Shown: in pieces, positions 7,622 to 14,806 of the stretch
Position numbering within the stretch: the stretch's first letter is position 1
How the letters are laid out: the number at the start of each line of letters is the position of its first letter
Assembly (NCBI GenBank): GCA_900550315.1
Contig: URRK01000003.1
Span: 1-33,849 of the forward strand
Length of the DNA stretch: 33,849 nucleotides
Origin: an uncultured Oscillospiraceae bacterium
GTDB taxonomy: Bacteria; Bacillota; Clostridia; Oscillospirales; Acutalibacteraceae
Direction: 5' to 3'
Notes under the pieces: model-generated
Databases searched by the model: none
What the model saw: the letters and a program-made list of their open reading frames with translations, nothing else
Told to the model about the DNA's origin: nothing
Made by a program: the position numbers and the translations under genes

Positions 7622-8077
7622 GTGACCTTACAGGACCTTTTGAATCAAAAGAATATCACCAAATATCATTTATCTAAAATCAGCGGTGTACCTAAAACCA
7701 CTATTTTGGATATTTGTGCCGGTAACAGCAGCATTGAAAAATGCTCTGCCAAAACAATACAGCAAATAGCCTCGGCTTTAAACTGTACGATGGAGGAAAT
7801 GATGCAATTAGACGCGCCTGAAAAGCTTGATGAACAAACAGGACGGCCGAAAAATAAAAAATATTTAGAATGCGGTTTGCCGCCGTATTTGCAAAAATCA
7901 CTTGAAAACATGAAACGCTCCTGGAAAATTGAGGACAGCGGCAAGCGGGATCCGCATTGGGATATTTACTGGTGCGATTTAAATGCGGATATAAATTCCG
8001 CAGAGGTTGACCGTGTAATATCCTCAGAGCAGGCGTGGTATTTAAGAGAAAAATATTTAAGAATGGAAAGGGAATGA
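7622..8077 (+). CDS. XRE-family HTH regulator (HipB-like partner)
   Basis: Small DNA-binding protein with an N-terminal XRE helix-turn-helix (LNQKNITKYHLSKISGVPKT, then the recognition helix region TILDICAGNSSIEKCSAKTI; residues about 5-65). A charged C-terminal region (KYLECGLPPYLQKSLENMKR to LREKYLRMERE) probably contacts its partner. I chose GTG at 7622 because AAGGAG is 9 nt before it; the ATG at 7616 is only 3 nt from the same site. The HipA-like kinase starts 7 nt after the stop, so the two form one operon under the 7570 promoter. Known HipB-type proteins repress their operon and neutralise the kinase. That role here is inferred from context. Confidence 0.8.
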   Translation: MTLQDLLNQKNITKYHLSKISGVPKTTILDICAGNSSIEKCSAKTIQQIASALNCTMEEMMQLDAPEKLDEQTGRPKNKKYLECGLPPYLQKSLENMKRSWKIEDSGKRDPHWDIYWCDLNADINSAEVDRVISSEQAWYLREKYLRMERE

Positions 8078-8084
8078 TAGACTT

Positions 8085-8981
8085 ATGATTGATTTCTCAA
8101 ATTTTCCTATAAAAAACAAAACCTATACCGGGGCCAACGGCAGTAAAATATGTGTAGTTTACAAAGGCGAGGCCTATATGTTAAAATTTCCAATGCCGCC
8201 TACCCGAAACAAAAAAATGAGTTACGCCAACAGCTGTTTTTCTGAATATATTGGTTGCCACATTTTTGAAAGCATTGGTATTCCCACACAAAAAACGCTG
8301 CTTGGCACCTACACCAAAAATAAAAAAGAAAAAATTGTGGTTGCCTGCAAGGACTTTACCTCAACCGGCATTGTACTTCAGGATTTTGCCTCGTTAAAAA
8401 ACACTATTATTGACTCGGAGCACAACGGGTACGGAACGGAACTTTCGGATATTATGAGCGCAATAGAGGAACAAACGGCCGTGAACCCTTACGAATTAAA
8501 AGATTGGTTTTGGAACATTTTTATTGTTGACGCCCTTATTGGAAATTGGGACAGACACAACGGGAACTGGGGATTTTTGTACAATACCGAAACCGATAAA
8601 ATGGAAATTGCGCCGGTTTACGATTGCGGCAGTTGCCTGTTCCCCCAGGCAGACGACGCGATTATGCAAAGCACGCTGACCAACCCGGACGAATGTAATT
8701 TGCGCATATATCAAATACCGTTATCCGGCATAAAAATTAACGGTGCCAAAATTAATTACTATGATTTTATTTATTCTTTAGAAAATAAAGATTGCAACAA
8801 AGCGTTAAAACACATACTTCCAAAAATAGATTTGAGCAAAATCAATAAAATAATTGATGATACCCCTTATATAACCGAACTTCAAAAGCGTTTTTACAAA
8901 AAGGTTTTAAAAGAGCGGAAGGAAAAAATACTGGACATTTCATTTAAAAAGCTCTGCGCGCTTGAAAACACCAAAGGGTAA
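8085..8981 (+). CDS. HipA/CtkA-like serine/threonine kinase
   Basis: Protein kinase of the HipA-like fold; at 298 residues it is nearer to compact CtkA-type proteins than to the 440-residue HipA. Seen: ATP-binding lysine in AYMLKFP (Lys34), a helix-C acidic residue near SEYIG (Glu54), the catalytic loop IGNWDRHNGNWGFL (Asp156, Asn161) and the metal-binding Asp180 in APVYDCGS. HipA-type kinases stop growth by phosphorylating translation factors; the target here is unknown. The gene follows the XRE regulator by 7 nt and is followed by a strong terminator. As it sits just beyond the invertible segment, flipping the promoter could raise its transcription. Toxin function is inferred, kinase fold is well supported by motifs. 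Confidence 0.82.
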   Translation: MIDFSNFPIKNKTYTGANGSKICVVYKGEAYMLKFPMPPTRNKKMSYANSCFSEYIGCHIFESIGIPTQKTLLGTYTKNKKEKIVVACKDFTSTGIVLQDFASLKNTIIDSEHNGYGTELSDIMSAIEEQTAVNPYELKDWFWNIFIVDALIGNWDRHNGNWGFLYNTETDKMEIAPVYDCGSCLFPQADDAIMQSTLTNPDECNLRIYQIPLSGIKINGAKINYYDFIYSLENKDCNKALKHILPKIDLSKINKIIDDTPYITELQKRFYKKVLKERKEKILDISFKKLCALENTKG

Positions 8982-8984
8982 CCC

Positions 8985-9029
8985 AAAACAGACTGTGATG
9001 CTTTTTTAGAGGCAGCACAGTCTGTTTTT
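8985..9029 (+). terminator. Terminator of the HipB/HipA-like operon
   Basis: AAAACAGACTGTG pairs with CACAGTCTGTTTT, with an 18-nt loop and a run of T continuing to 9030. Confidence 0.85.
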
Positions 9030-9072
9030 TTAGAGAAGAAACAACTTTTTTGCAAAAAAATGTAAAAAAGTG

Positions 9073-9101
9073 TTGACATTTGGTAAATAAAGGTATAATA
9101 T
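9073..9101 (+). promoter_or_regulatory. Promoter A of the non-coding region
   Basis: TTGACA at 9073-9078 and TAATAT at 9096-9101 with a 17-bp spacer (an overlapping TATAAT at 9094 would give 15 bp). The surrounding bases nearly repeat at 9685-9737: both copies share GTAAAAA, then TTGACATTTGG, AAATAAAGGTAT. No coding start follows. Confidence 0.65.
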
Positions 9102-9106
9102 AAAAC

Positions 9107-9275
9107 ACAGCCAGTTCAGTATACAACTGAAAATAGCATACACAGAGCAGGGTTTAAAATAATTTAATCCACGCACTGCCCGCGGGGAGTATTGCATATA
9201 AAATAGGCTGAATTTCCGCAATATTTGTAATAAAAAGCTGATGTTAAAACGGAATGATCTTCCGTTTTAATTTTA
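9107..9275 (+). ncRNA. Putative small RNA, promoter A to terminator
   Basis: A transcript from promoter A would meet a clean terminator at 9244-9275 after about 165 nt without any supported reading frame. It can fold locally: TTCAG/CTGAA near 9114-9130; a hairpin from GCAGGGTTTAAA to TTTAATCC and CTGC (9138-9180); and CAGCC (9108-9112) can pair with GGCTG (9206-9210) to close the whole. I do not recognise a known family. Expression is unproven. Confidence 0.4.
9244..9275 (+). terminator. Rho-independent terminator after small RNA A
   Basis: AAAACGGAA, loop TGATC, TTCCGTTTT, then AATTTTATT. Perfect 9-bp stem with a T-rich tail. Confidence 0.7.
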
Positions 9276-9361
9276 TTAATTTGCTTGCTTTTCATTATAA
9301 CACGCGGCGTTTTTAAAATCAACCATTGTTTGGTCGTTTTAAAAAATAGCGTTAAATTCGC

Positions 9362-9524
9362 GTTACAGCCGGAAAAACCGGTTTATATACATCAAAATAA
9401 GACACCCTAAAAATTCAACACATCAGTTTACCGGCCGTAACAAAATGCTGCCAATGGGGAAAGCTCCCTTTGGCAGCACGGGTAGGCGCAGCGAAAAAAG
9501 GTAAGTTGCGTTACCTTTTTTGTA
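9362..9524 (+). ncRNA. Structured RNA element, copy A
   Basis: The outer stem pairs 9362-9372 (GTTACAGCCGG) with 9431-9441 (CCGGCCGTAAC; one A-C mismatch). Its large loop contains TATACAT and ACACCCTAAAAATTCA. After 4 nt a second hairpin follows: GCTGCCAA-T-GGG paired with CCC-T-TTGGCAGC (9446-9478). The unit ends in AAAAAGGTAA/TTACCTTTTTT (9495-9524), a typical terminator. The same order, loop motifs and stem positions recur in copy B, with several base pairs changed on both strands, which points to a conserved RNA fold rather than a DNA repeat. No gene overlaps it. Confidence 0.55.
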
Positions 9525-9708
9525 GGCTTGCTATATGTATAAGGCCGATTTTGCAAAAACATGATTTACACTGCGAATGTAAAAGCGAACAAACAGCGCA
9601 GAACGCTTGTGAAATGTAAAGTTTTGATCCTGCTTTTTGTTAAATAAAAAGGAAAAGGTTGAAAAACGCAAAATATTAATATTTTTTGAAAAAACTGTAA
9701 AAACACTC

Positions 9709-9737
9709 TTGACATTTGGAAAATAAAGGTATATCAT
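9709..9737 (+). promoter_or_regulatory. Promoter B of the non-coding region
   Basis: TTGACA at 9709-9714, 17 bp, TATCAT at 9732-9737, inside a stretch that closely repeats promoter A. The next 250 bp are very AT-rich and carry no supported gene, then structured copy B follows. Confidence 0.6.
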
Positions 9738-9996
9738 AGAACTAATAATTTAGTTAACAGCCAATATTTACGGTTAGTTGTCTTAGTTTTTTATAAATTT
9801 TTTATTTTTTGCACTAATTAAAATCTAAAAAATCTATTGTAATTTTAGTGATTTGTTTTATTTTTAAGCTAAAATATCAATTTTTAAATAAAAATAGTGA
9901 TTTTTTCGTTTTTGCTTTAGTTTTAGTTGTTGACTATAACTATTGATTTTTGGGCCGTTAGGAATACGGCCGGCTCTACAAGCCTTTCTGTTTTGT

Positions 9997-10174
9997 GTTA
10001 CAGCCGAATTAATTTCGGTTCTTATACATTGAATTTTACACCCCTATTAAAATTCACGGAGATAACGCTATTTTTCGGCTGTAACAACTGCCGCTGTTGG
10101 ACGGGAATTGAACCACCCGCCAACAGCAAATTCGGGCAAACAAAAAAGTTCTTTGCTTTTCTTTTTTGTTTGCC
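9997..10174 (+). ncRNA. Structured RNA element, copy B
   Basis: The outer stem is 12 perfect pairs: GTTACAGCCGAA (9997-10008) with TTCGGCTGTAAC (10074-10085). The loop carries TATACATTGAA and ACACCCCTATTAAAATTCA, matching copy A. The second hairpin, GCTGTTGG-A-CGGG with CCCG-CCAACAGC (10093-10127), has the place and length of copy A's hairpin, but CCAA/TTGG there is TTGG/CCAA here. A 14-bp stem, GGCAAACAAAAAAG with CTTTTTTGTTTGCC (10135-10174), follows where copy A has its terminator. It ends 48 nt before the next gene, so it could be a leader of that gene or a separate RNA from promoter B. Confidence 0.55.
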
Positions 10175-10222
10175 TGAACATTAGCAGCATTGCAAAAATA
10201 CAGAGCAAAGAAAGGTGCCAAA

Positions 10223-10483
10223 ATGCAAGAAAGGACTTTTAAGAAAAACAAAAAGCTGGCTAAGCCGGAAGAAAGCAATAGCTTAGAAAAGCCAAAAACA
10301 CGCCGAAAAGTTCAACTTTCATTTCACTTAGACCAACGCCTGTGCGATGAAAAGGGCGTTCCAACAGAGAGCCAAAAAGAAATTGCCAAGGCCTCGCTAT
10401 TCCTCTCCCAACAAGAGATGGACCACGCTTTAGATTTTATTAAGGAGCTGTTAGTTGGCAGCCCCGCGCAGGTGCCGAAATAA
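10223..10483 (+). CDS. Small lysine-rich hypothetical protein
   Basis: An 86-residue protein starting MQERTFKKNKKLAKPE; AAAGG lies 7 nt before the ATG (an in-frame ATG at 10190 has no such site). The first 40 residues are basic and probably disordered. The rest (VQLSFHLDQRLCDEKG to LSQQEMDHALDFIKELLVG) is predicted helical. No family recognised. It lies downstream of structured RNA copy B and slightly overlaps or abuts the zinc-ribbon gene. Such small basic proteins are common in integrated elements. Coding status rests on start, frame and composition. Confidence 0.5.
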   Translation: MQERTFKKNKKLAKPEESNSLEKPKTRRKVQLSFHLDQRLCDEKGVPTESQKEIAKASLFLSQQEMDHALDFIKELLVGSPAQVPK

Positions 10484-10520
10484 AACGCGGGCGCGCAACC
10501 TTTTTGCAAGGCTGCGGGAA

Positions 10521-10721
10521 ATGCAAAAGAAAGCCAAGCCCGCCTATGTTACCGAGGCTGTAGTAGACCGGCAGCACTACGCCTATTGGATCTGCCCCAA
10601 TTGCGAAGGCCCTTTTGAGCGGGAATACCAGGCGTACTGCCACAACTGCGGGCAGGCGTTAAAGTGGATGTCGCTGCGAAAGATTAAATACATTTACCTT
10701 GAAAAGAACAAAAAAGAATAA
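10521..10721 (+). CDS. Small zinc-ribbon protein
   Basis: A 66-residue product with paired CxxC knuckles in YWICPNCEGPFEREYQ and YCHNCGQALKW, a classic zinc ribbon, and a basic C-terminal tail. The frame is open upstream to 10455, overlapping the preceding gene. I chose ATG 10521 because MQKKAKPAYVTEAVV leads directly into the domain; its ribosome site (GGGAA) is weak, so the start is uncertain. Proteins like this recur in phages and integrative elements; role unknown (nucleic acid or protein binding). A hairpin terminator follows. Confidence 0.6.
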   Translation: MQKKAKPAYVTEAVVDRQHYAYWICPNCEGPFEREYQAYCHNCGQALKWMSLRKIKYIYLEKNKKE

Positions 10722-10732
10722 TTTAAACTTCG

Positions 10733-10772
10733 CCGAAAGCTTTAAAAAAACAAGCTTTCGGTGTTCGTTTTT
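10733..10772 (+). terminator. Terminator after the zinc-ribbon gene
   Basis: CCGAAAGCTT pairs with AAGCTTTCGG around a 9-nt A-rich loop, then TGTTCGTTTTT. Confidence 0.65.
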
Positions 10773-10839
10773 GGTGTTCTTTTTAAATTTTAAACACAGC
10801 CGGTACGGGGCTTGCCAACTTAGCCAAAAGGCTTTGGGC

Positions 10840-10869
10840 AAAAAAAGAACCACCGCACAAGGCGGTGGT
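10840..10869 (-). terminator. Terminator of the regulator-peptide operon
   Basis: On the minus strand ACCACCGC, loop CTTGT, GCGGTGGT is followed by TCTTTTTTT. It lies about 33 nt past the 29-residue peptide's stop, so regulator and peptide share one defined 3' end. Confidence 0.85.
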
Positions 10870-10901
10870 GAAAAATTGGCGCGATTACCGGCCGTCGGTT
10901 C

Positions 10902-10991
10902 TTATACACTGATACGAGCGGGCAGCTGCCTGTGCCGGGCCAATTGCTCGGCCTTTACGGCAACAACCGTTGCTTTTTTCCATTCTTTCAT
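10902..10991 (-). CDS. 29-residue peptide, candidate RiPP precursor
   Basis: A tiny gene not easily found by length. AAGGAGG (11000-11006) stands 8 nt before the ATG and a terminator follows the stop. The peptide reads MKEWKKATVVAVKAEQ then LARHRQLPARISV. The start M-K-x-W-K-K-x-x-V-x-x-V resembles leader peptides that bind PqqD-like recognition domains in kinase-containing RiPP clusters (K-x-W-x-x-P-x-x-x-x-L). The tail has one Ser (28, next to last), a possible target of the HprK-like kinase. It starts 17 nt after the regulator's stop, in the divergent arm of the locus. That it is translated is likely; that it is the substrate of the enzymes at 12.3-18.1 kb is inference. Confidence 0.55.
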   Translation of the reverse strand: MKEWKKATVVAVKAEQLARHRQLPARISV

Positions 10992-11007
10992 TTCAGGGTC
11001 CTCCTTT

Positions 11008-12048
11008 TTACATATATTTTGCTAACGCGACCCCAAGGGCGCGAAAGTAAGCTGTATTTACACTATACAGCACCATGCGCCCGCTGTTCCTGGTTTTTAC
11101 AATGCCGGATTTTATCATTAAAGATAAGTGGTAATATGCGTTGGTGCCGGTAAGGTTAAACTCCTGCTCAATTAGCTTAATGGGAGCCTCTTTTTCCTCT
11201 AATAAATAGTTTAAAATTTTAATGCGGTTCGGCTCCGAAATGGCGCTGCCAAACAGCTCAAAATCGGGCGATTCATTCTGTTTTGATAAATATTCAATCA
11301 GGTCTAAATAATCTGTCCCCAATAAGATATCTACACCGTTATTGCCGTGATCAACCCTAACACAATTTTTATTTTTTAAAACAAAAGAGACCGCAACTTT
11401 TTCAAAATATAAAATATCGGCCGATTGCTGTTGGCCTGCCTTTAAAGTTTTTGCAACCTTTTCCAAATTAAAGGTATTCTGCAAATGTTTTATTTCATTT
11501 TCCGCATCACTGTATTTTATGCCAAGCTCAACATTTTTCGCGGCCAAAGCGTAAACCAGCTTTTGCAGTACTACTTCAGGTTTAATAAAAAAAGAATACA
11601 ACCCAACCTGAATGCCCGGTTTTAAGGCGGAACCCTGTAAAATACGGTCTATTTTGTTCAGGTTCGGCTCGCCGTTTTCAAAAGCTTGCTCCGCCCGGTC
11701 TTTAAAATAAAACTCTGCTAAGTTGCGGGCAACCTCATCAACATTCATCAGCATTTGCTGCAGGTTTTTAAAAGAATAATTACCTGCAAAGCAGTCTTTG
11801 ATATAGGGGTCTATATAATATGTAGAAAAAAAACTTTTTTTACTTTCCGGAAACTCAAAAAAAATGCGAAAATCATCTTCAATGGGAGAAAATTCTTTTA
11901 GCAAATTATTGTAATAAACCGAATCGTTTGCCGGTTTAGCCGGATTGGTAAAGTGTTCTAAGCAATATTGCTTATTAAATCTTAACAAAAATAACGATAA
12001 TAGGTCAAACAACATGCCGGGTTCTTTAGAAAAAGTTACATTCTCCAT
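11008..12048 (-). CDS. ArsR-type winged-helix regulator with a large N-terminal domain
   Basis: A 346-residue protein whose last 80 residues form an ArsR-like winged helix: FGSAISEPNRIKILNYLLEE, IEQEFNLTGTNAYYHLSLMI, then the wing KTRNSGRMVLYSVN. The first 260 residues are helical, fit no family I know and probably sense a ligand or protein. Usual ArsR proteins are about 100 residues, so this is the long form. Start is ATG 12048, 7 nt after GGGGGA; a TTG at 12063 is in frame but overlaps that site. The gene is divergent from the peptide-modification operon across 200 bp holding both promoters, and the 29-residue peptide follows it, so it probably controls both arms. Confidence 0.8.
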   Translation of the reverse strand: MENVTFSKEPGMLFDLLSLFLLRFNKQYCLEHFTNPAKPANDSVYYNNLLKEFSPIEDDFRIFFEFPESKKSFFSTYYIDPYIKDCFAGNYSFKNLQQMLMNVDEVARNLAEFYFKDRAEQAFENGEPNLNKIDRILQGSALKPGIQVGLYSFFIKPEVVLQKLVYALAAKNVELGIKYSDAENEIKHLQNTFNLEKVAKTLKAGQQQSADILYFEKVAVSFVLKNKNCVRVDHGNNGVDILLGTDYLDLIEYLSKQNESPDFELFGSAISEPNRIKILNYLLEEKEAPIKLIEQEFNLTGTNAYYHLSLMIKSGIVKTRNSGRMVLYSVNTAYFRALGVALAKYM

Positions 12049-12101
12049 AACAAAATCCCCCAAAAAACATTTAGCCTAACACTGTTGCTGAATTTATCCA
12101 T

Positions 12102-12130
12102 ATTATAACATAAAAGTTTTGTAAAATCAA
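12102..12130 (-). promoter_or_regulatory. Promoter of the regulator-peptide operon
   Basis: On the minus strand TTGATT (12130-12125), 17 bp, TATAAT (12107-12102). Expected start near 12095, 47 nt before the regulator ATG. Confidence 0.7.
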
Positions 12131-12169
12131 CCACCATTTGGATATATTTGAAAAAATTTAACAATTTTA

Positions 12170-12198
12170 TTGAAATTGGGAATTTTTGGGTGTATAAT
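12170..12198 (+). promoter_or_regulatory. Promoter of the peptide-modification operon
   Basis: TTGAAA (12170-12175), 17 bp, TATAAT (12193-12198). Two AAATTTGGTT direct repeats follow within about 40 bp of the -10 box and could bind the divergent regulator. Leader about 60 nt. Confidence 0.7.
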
Positions 12199-12265
12199 AA
12201 ATTTGGTTTTGTTAAAATATTAGCGAAATTTGGTTTATAAAGTCAATATTTAAAGGAGCAAAAAA

Positions 12266-13060
12266 TTGAATACCCTTTACATTAACCAACCGCTGCAAAC
12301 AGGCTTTTCGGTTCAAACAAATTGCAACGAGCTGTTAAGCGCCTTAAAACTAAAGCACGGGAAATATGCCAAAGCAACGGGCACAGCCGCCTACACCGTA
12401 ACCGTTACCAAAACCGCCAAGGGCTACAAGGTTGCCTGCAACGGGCAAGAGCAGCTTTCGGCAAGCCCTTTACGGGCGGTTGAGGAGGTTATGTACCATT
12501 TGCGGGATTACGATCCGGAGATTTTTGCCATTCACGGCGGTGCGGTACAATACCAAAACGGTGCGTACCTGTTTGTTGCCGGCACAACCGGCGGCAAAAC
12601 AACCCTTACGGCTTACCTTACTACGGTAGGGTTTGCCTACATAACCGACGACTGCATTTTGCTGAACCGAAAAAACAATTTAGTTTACCCTTTTCAAACT
12701 CCGCTGCATTTGCGGCAGGGCGGGTACCAAGTGCTGCAGCAGGCAGCGCCAAAACCCATTAAAACCCAGGTTTTAAACGTCCCGGATTTTTGGCGAATAA
12801 CCTACACGCCGAGCCTGTTGGCAACCGAGCCGGTGCCGCTGAAAAAAATTTATTTTATTGAGCGTACCGGGCAGGAAAACCGGGTGGTACCTATGTCAAC
12901 TACCGAACGGATAACGGCGCTGTTAAAATCGCCTATTAAAAATTACCGGGTTGACGGCAATTATTTAAGGTATCTTACAAAATTGGCACAAACGCCCTGC
13001 GAACGGCTGCTGTACCACAACATGGCCTTTGTGGCCGAGGTAATTAAAAATGACGAATAA
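12266..13060 (+). CDS. HprK-like kinase of a peptide-modification cluster
   Basis: A 264-residue P-loop protein related to the C-terminal kinase half of HPr kinase/phosphorylase, without the HprK N-terminal domain or a regular HPr role. Seen: HGGAV (90-94), the P-loop AGTTGGKTTLT (Gly-Thr-Thr-Gly-Gly-Lys-Thr 106-112), and the Asp pair in YITDDCILL (128-129). Relatives in lasso-peptide clusters (the paeninodin PadeK type) phosphorylate a serine of the precursor. Start is TTG, 7 nt after AAAGGAG (12252-12258); no ATG nearby fits. The last 11 bp overlap the peptidase-PqqD gene, so this is the first gene of a coupled operon. Peptide kinase function is inferred from family and neighbours. Confidence 0.8.
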   Translation: MNTLYINQPLQTGFSVQTNCNELLSALKLKHGKYAKATGTAAYTVTVTKTAKGYKVACNGQEQLSASPLRAVEEVMYHLRDYDPEIFAIHGGAVQYQNGAYLFVAGTTGGKTTLTAYLTTVGFAYITDDCILLNRKNNLVYPFQTPLHLRQGGYQVLQQAAPKPIKTQVLNVPDFWRITYTPSLLATEPVPLKKIYFIERTGQENRVVPMSTTERITALLKSPIKNYRVDGNYLRYLTKLAQTPCERLLYHNMAFVAEVIKNDE

Positions 13061-13772
13061 TTTAGCCGCCCGACTGCTGCCGGCCGTTTTAAAGGCTAAA
13101 AGCAGCGCCGAGCTAACAGTAGTCGGCGTTAGCATGCAGCCAACGCTGCGGGCCGGGGATATTGTAACGCTGGCCGCCTGTGAGGCTTATTCCCCCGGGG
13201 ATATTATTGTATTTTCTTATAAAAATGAGGGACTGTTGATTCACAGGTTGTTAAAGGCCGAGCCGAACCGCCTTTATTTAAAGGGGGATAACGCCTTTCG
13301 GTTAGAGGACATTGCCCCGGCCGAGGCCATTGGCAGGGTGATTTTAGTCAACAAACAGCCGCTGCTGCCTTGGCCGAATTGGAAAATTAATTTTTCTTAC
13401 CAAATAAGCCGTTTGTTTTTTAAAGCCGGGTACCGGGCAGACGCCGTAAAAACAACCGGCCTTTACCGGCTGTATGAAGAAATTATTTTAAAGAAAGAGG
13501 ATGTTAAAATGAACTACCGCAAAACCGAAAAAATGGATTTTATTGAGTCAGACGAGACTTCTTTGGCCGCGTTTGACCCTGAAAGCGGCACCACCTACTT
13601 TTTAGACGAAACCGGCATTGACATTTTAAAATGCTTAGAGCCACCCTGCGATTTAACCGAACTGTTAACGCGGCTGTGCAAAATTTACAACGCAACCCCG
13701 GAGCAAATTCGGCCGGATGTGGAGGAGTTTTTAGCCGATACGGTAGAAAAAGGAATTGTGGAAGCAGAATGA
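13050..13772 (+). CDS. S26-type peptidase fused to a PqqD-like recognition domain
   Basis: Two-domain protein of 240 residues. Residues 20-105 resemble a signal peptidase (S24/S26): catalytic Ser28 in VVGVSMQPTLRAGD, His65 in LLIHRLLKA and the GDN box (79-81). His in place of the bacterial Lys is the SipW/archaeal pattern. No transmembrane helix precedes Ser28, so it may act in the cytosol, perhaps removing a leader peptide. Residues 154-240 (MNYRKTEKMDFIES, YFLDETGIDILKCLE, DVEEFLADTVEKGIV) form a PqqD-like RiPP recognition element. An internal ATG at 13509 has AAAGAGG 8 nt upstream, so free PqqD domain may also be made. Its stop overlaps the radical SAM start (ATGA). Confidence 0.8.
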   Translation: MTNNLAARLLPAVLKAKSSAELTVVGVSMQPTLRAGDIVTLAACEAYSPGDIIVFSYKNEGLLIHRLLKAEPNRLYLKGDNAFRLEDIAPAEAIGRVILVNKQPLLPWPNWKINFSYQISRLFFKAGYRADAVKTTGLYRLYEEIILKKEDVKMNYRKTEKMDFIESDETSLAAFDPESGTTYFLDETGIDILKCLEPPCDLTELLTRLCKIYNATPEQIRPDVEEFLADTVEKGIVEAE

Positions 13773-14806
13773 AAGTTAAAACCGTTTATGTAGAAATTAC
13801 AAATATTTGCAATTTAAACTGCGCTACCTGCTACAACCGTTCCGGGTTGAACCGGTGCCGAAAAGAGCTAACCGCAGCGCAGTTAGAAAAAATATTGCAA
13901 ACCTTTAAGGCACTTGGCCTGCAAACCTTTTTGTTTTCGGGCGGGGAGCCAACCCTGCACACCGAGTTTAACAAAATTTTAGCGTTTATTGACCGTTACC
14001 CCGAAATTACCTTTGGCTTTGTAACCAACGGCACTACGCAAAACAAGCAGCTGGCAAACTATTTAAATACTCGGCCAAACTGTAAAGTACAAATTAGCTT
14101 AGATGGCTCTAACGAGGAAGTGAACGCCAAAACCCGCGGCAAGGGCAACTTTGCCAAAACGGTTGCCTTTGCAAAAATGGTGCAAACTCCGGCTATTCGG
14201 CCACTGCTGAAAATGGTTGTTTCGCAAAATAATTTTAACAACATGGAAAGCTTTTGCAACTTAGCGCTTTCGCTTAATTTTACGCCGGAGCTGGCCGCTA
14301 TTTACCGCAGCGGAAACGGTGAAACAGGTTGGGAAAACAAAGCCCTAACCCAACAGCAGCGCATGAAAATTTTAAAGCTTGCCGAAAAAATGAACCGCGA
14401 AAAAAATGCAAATATTTTTCTGCCGAGCTGCACGGTAACCTGCCCCTTTGTTGGAAATTTAAACGAGCTTTCACTTTGCATTAAGGTAGACGGCTCGGTT
14501 CAGCCCTGCCAGTCGCTTTACTTGCCGGATTACACCGTTGCCAACGCCCTGCATTTTAGCCGAACGGAATTTGAAACCGGGTTGAAGCGTATTGCGGGTT
14601 TAGCCAAAGCCCGCCGGCAAAAGGACTACGGCTGCCAAAAGTGCCTGTTTAAAGAAGCTTGTGGGCACGGCTGCATGGCGTCCGCCGTTGATTTAAACCG
14701 GGACCCTTTGGAAAACGACGGCGATTGCGAATTCAGAAAAGCTCAGTTTATTCACCGTTATTTAGAACCGGAACTGAAACAGCAAAGCGGAGGCGAAAAC
14801 AAATGA
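13769..14806 (+). CDS. Radical SAM/SPASM peptide-modifying enzyme
   Basis: A 345-residue radical S-adenosylmethionine enzyme. The 4Fe-4S site is Cys14, 18, 21 in NICNLNCATCYN (CxxxCxxC); the SAM-binding GGEPT follows near residue 58, with later strands FGFVTNGT and VQISLDGS. The C-terminal third is a SPASM/twitch region with many cysteines (CTVTCPFVG, LCIKVDGSVQPCQS, GCQKCLFKEACGHGC, GDCEF) for auxiliary clusters. SPASM enzymes next to PqqD domains modify ribosomal peptides by thioether, C-C or related bonds. The start overlaps the PqqD stop by 4 nt; the open frame upstream (to 13631) is not used. It is probably guided by the PqqD domain encoded just before it. Confidence 0.9.
   Translation: MKVKTVYVEITNICNLNCATCYNRSGLNRCRKELTAAQLEKILQTFKALGLQTFLFSGGEPTLHTEFNKILAFIDRYPEITFGFVTNGTTQNKQLANYLNTRPNCKVQISLDGSNEEVNAKTRGKGNFAKTVAFAKMVQTPAIRPLLKMVVSQNNFNNMESFCNLALSLNFTPELAAIYRSGNGETGWENKALTQQQRMKILKLAEKMNREKNANIFLPSCTVTCPFVGNLNELSLCIKVDGSVQPCQSLYLPDYTVANALHFSRTEFETGLKRIAGLAKARRQKDYGCQKCLFKEACGHGCMASAVDLNRDPLENDGDCEFRKAQFIHRYLEPELKQQSGGENK

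Noticed and set aside
9107..9275. 6S RNA candidate
   Set aside because: Size, promoter and terminator fit loosely, but I cannot build the long rod with a central open-promoter bubble, so no family name is given.
10093..10127. tRNA T-arm-like sequence (GGTTCAATTCC on the minus strand)
   Set aside because: Spacing of the T-stem is wrong by two bases and no acceptor, D or anticodon arm can be formed around it; it is part of the second hairpin of structured copy B.
10881..10979. Third copy of the structured RNA on the plus strand
   Set aside because: Only one short motif matches; the outer stem and second hairpin do not form in the same order, and the minus strand has a better explained gene with ribosome site and terminator.
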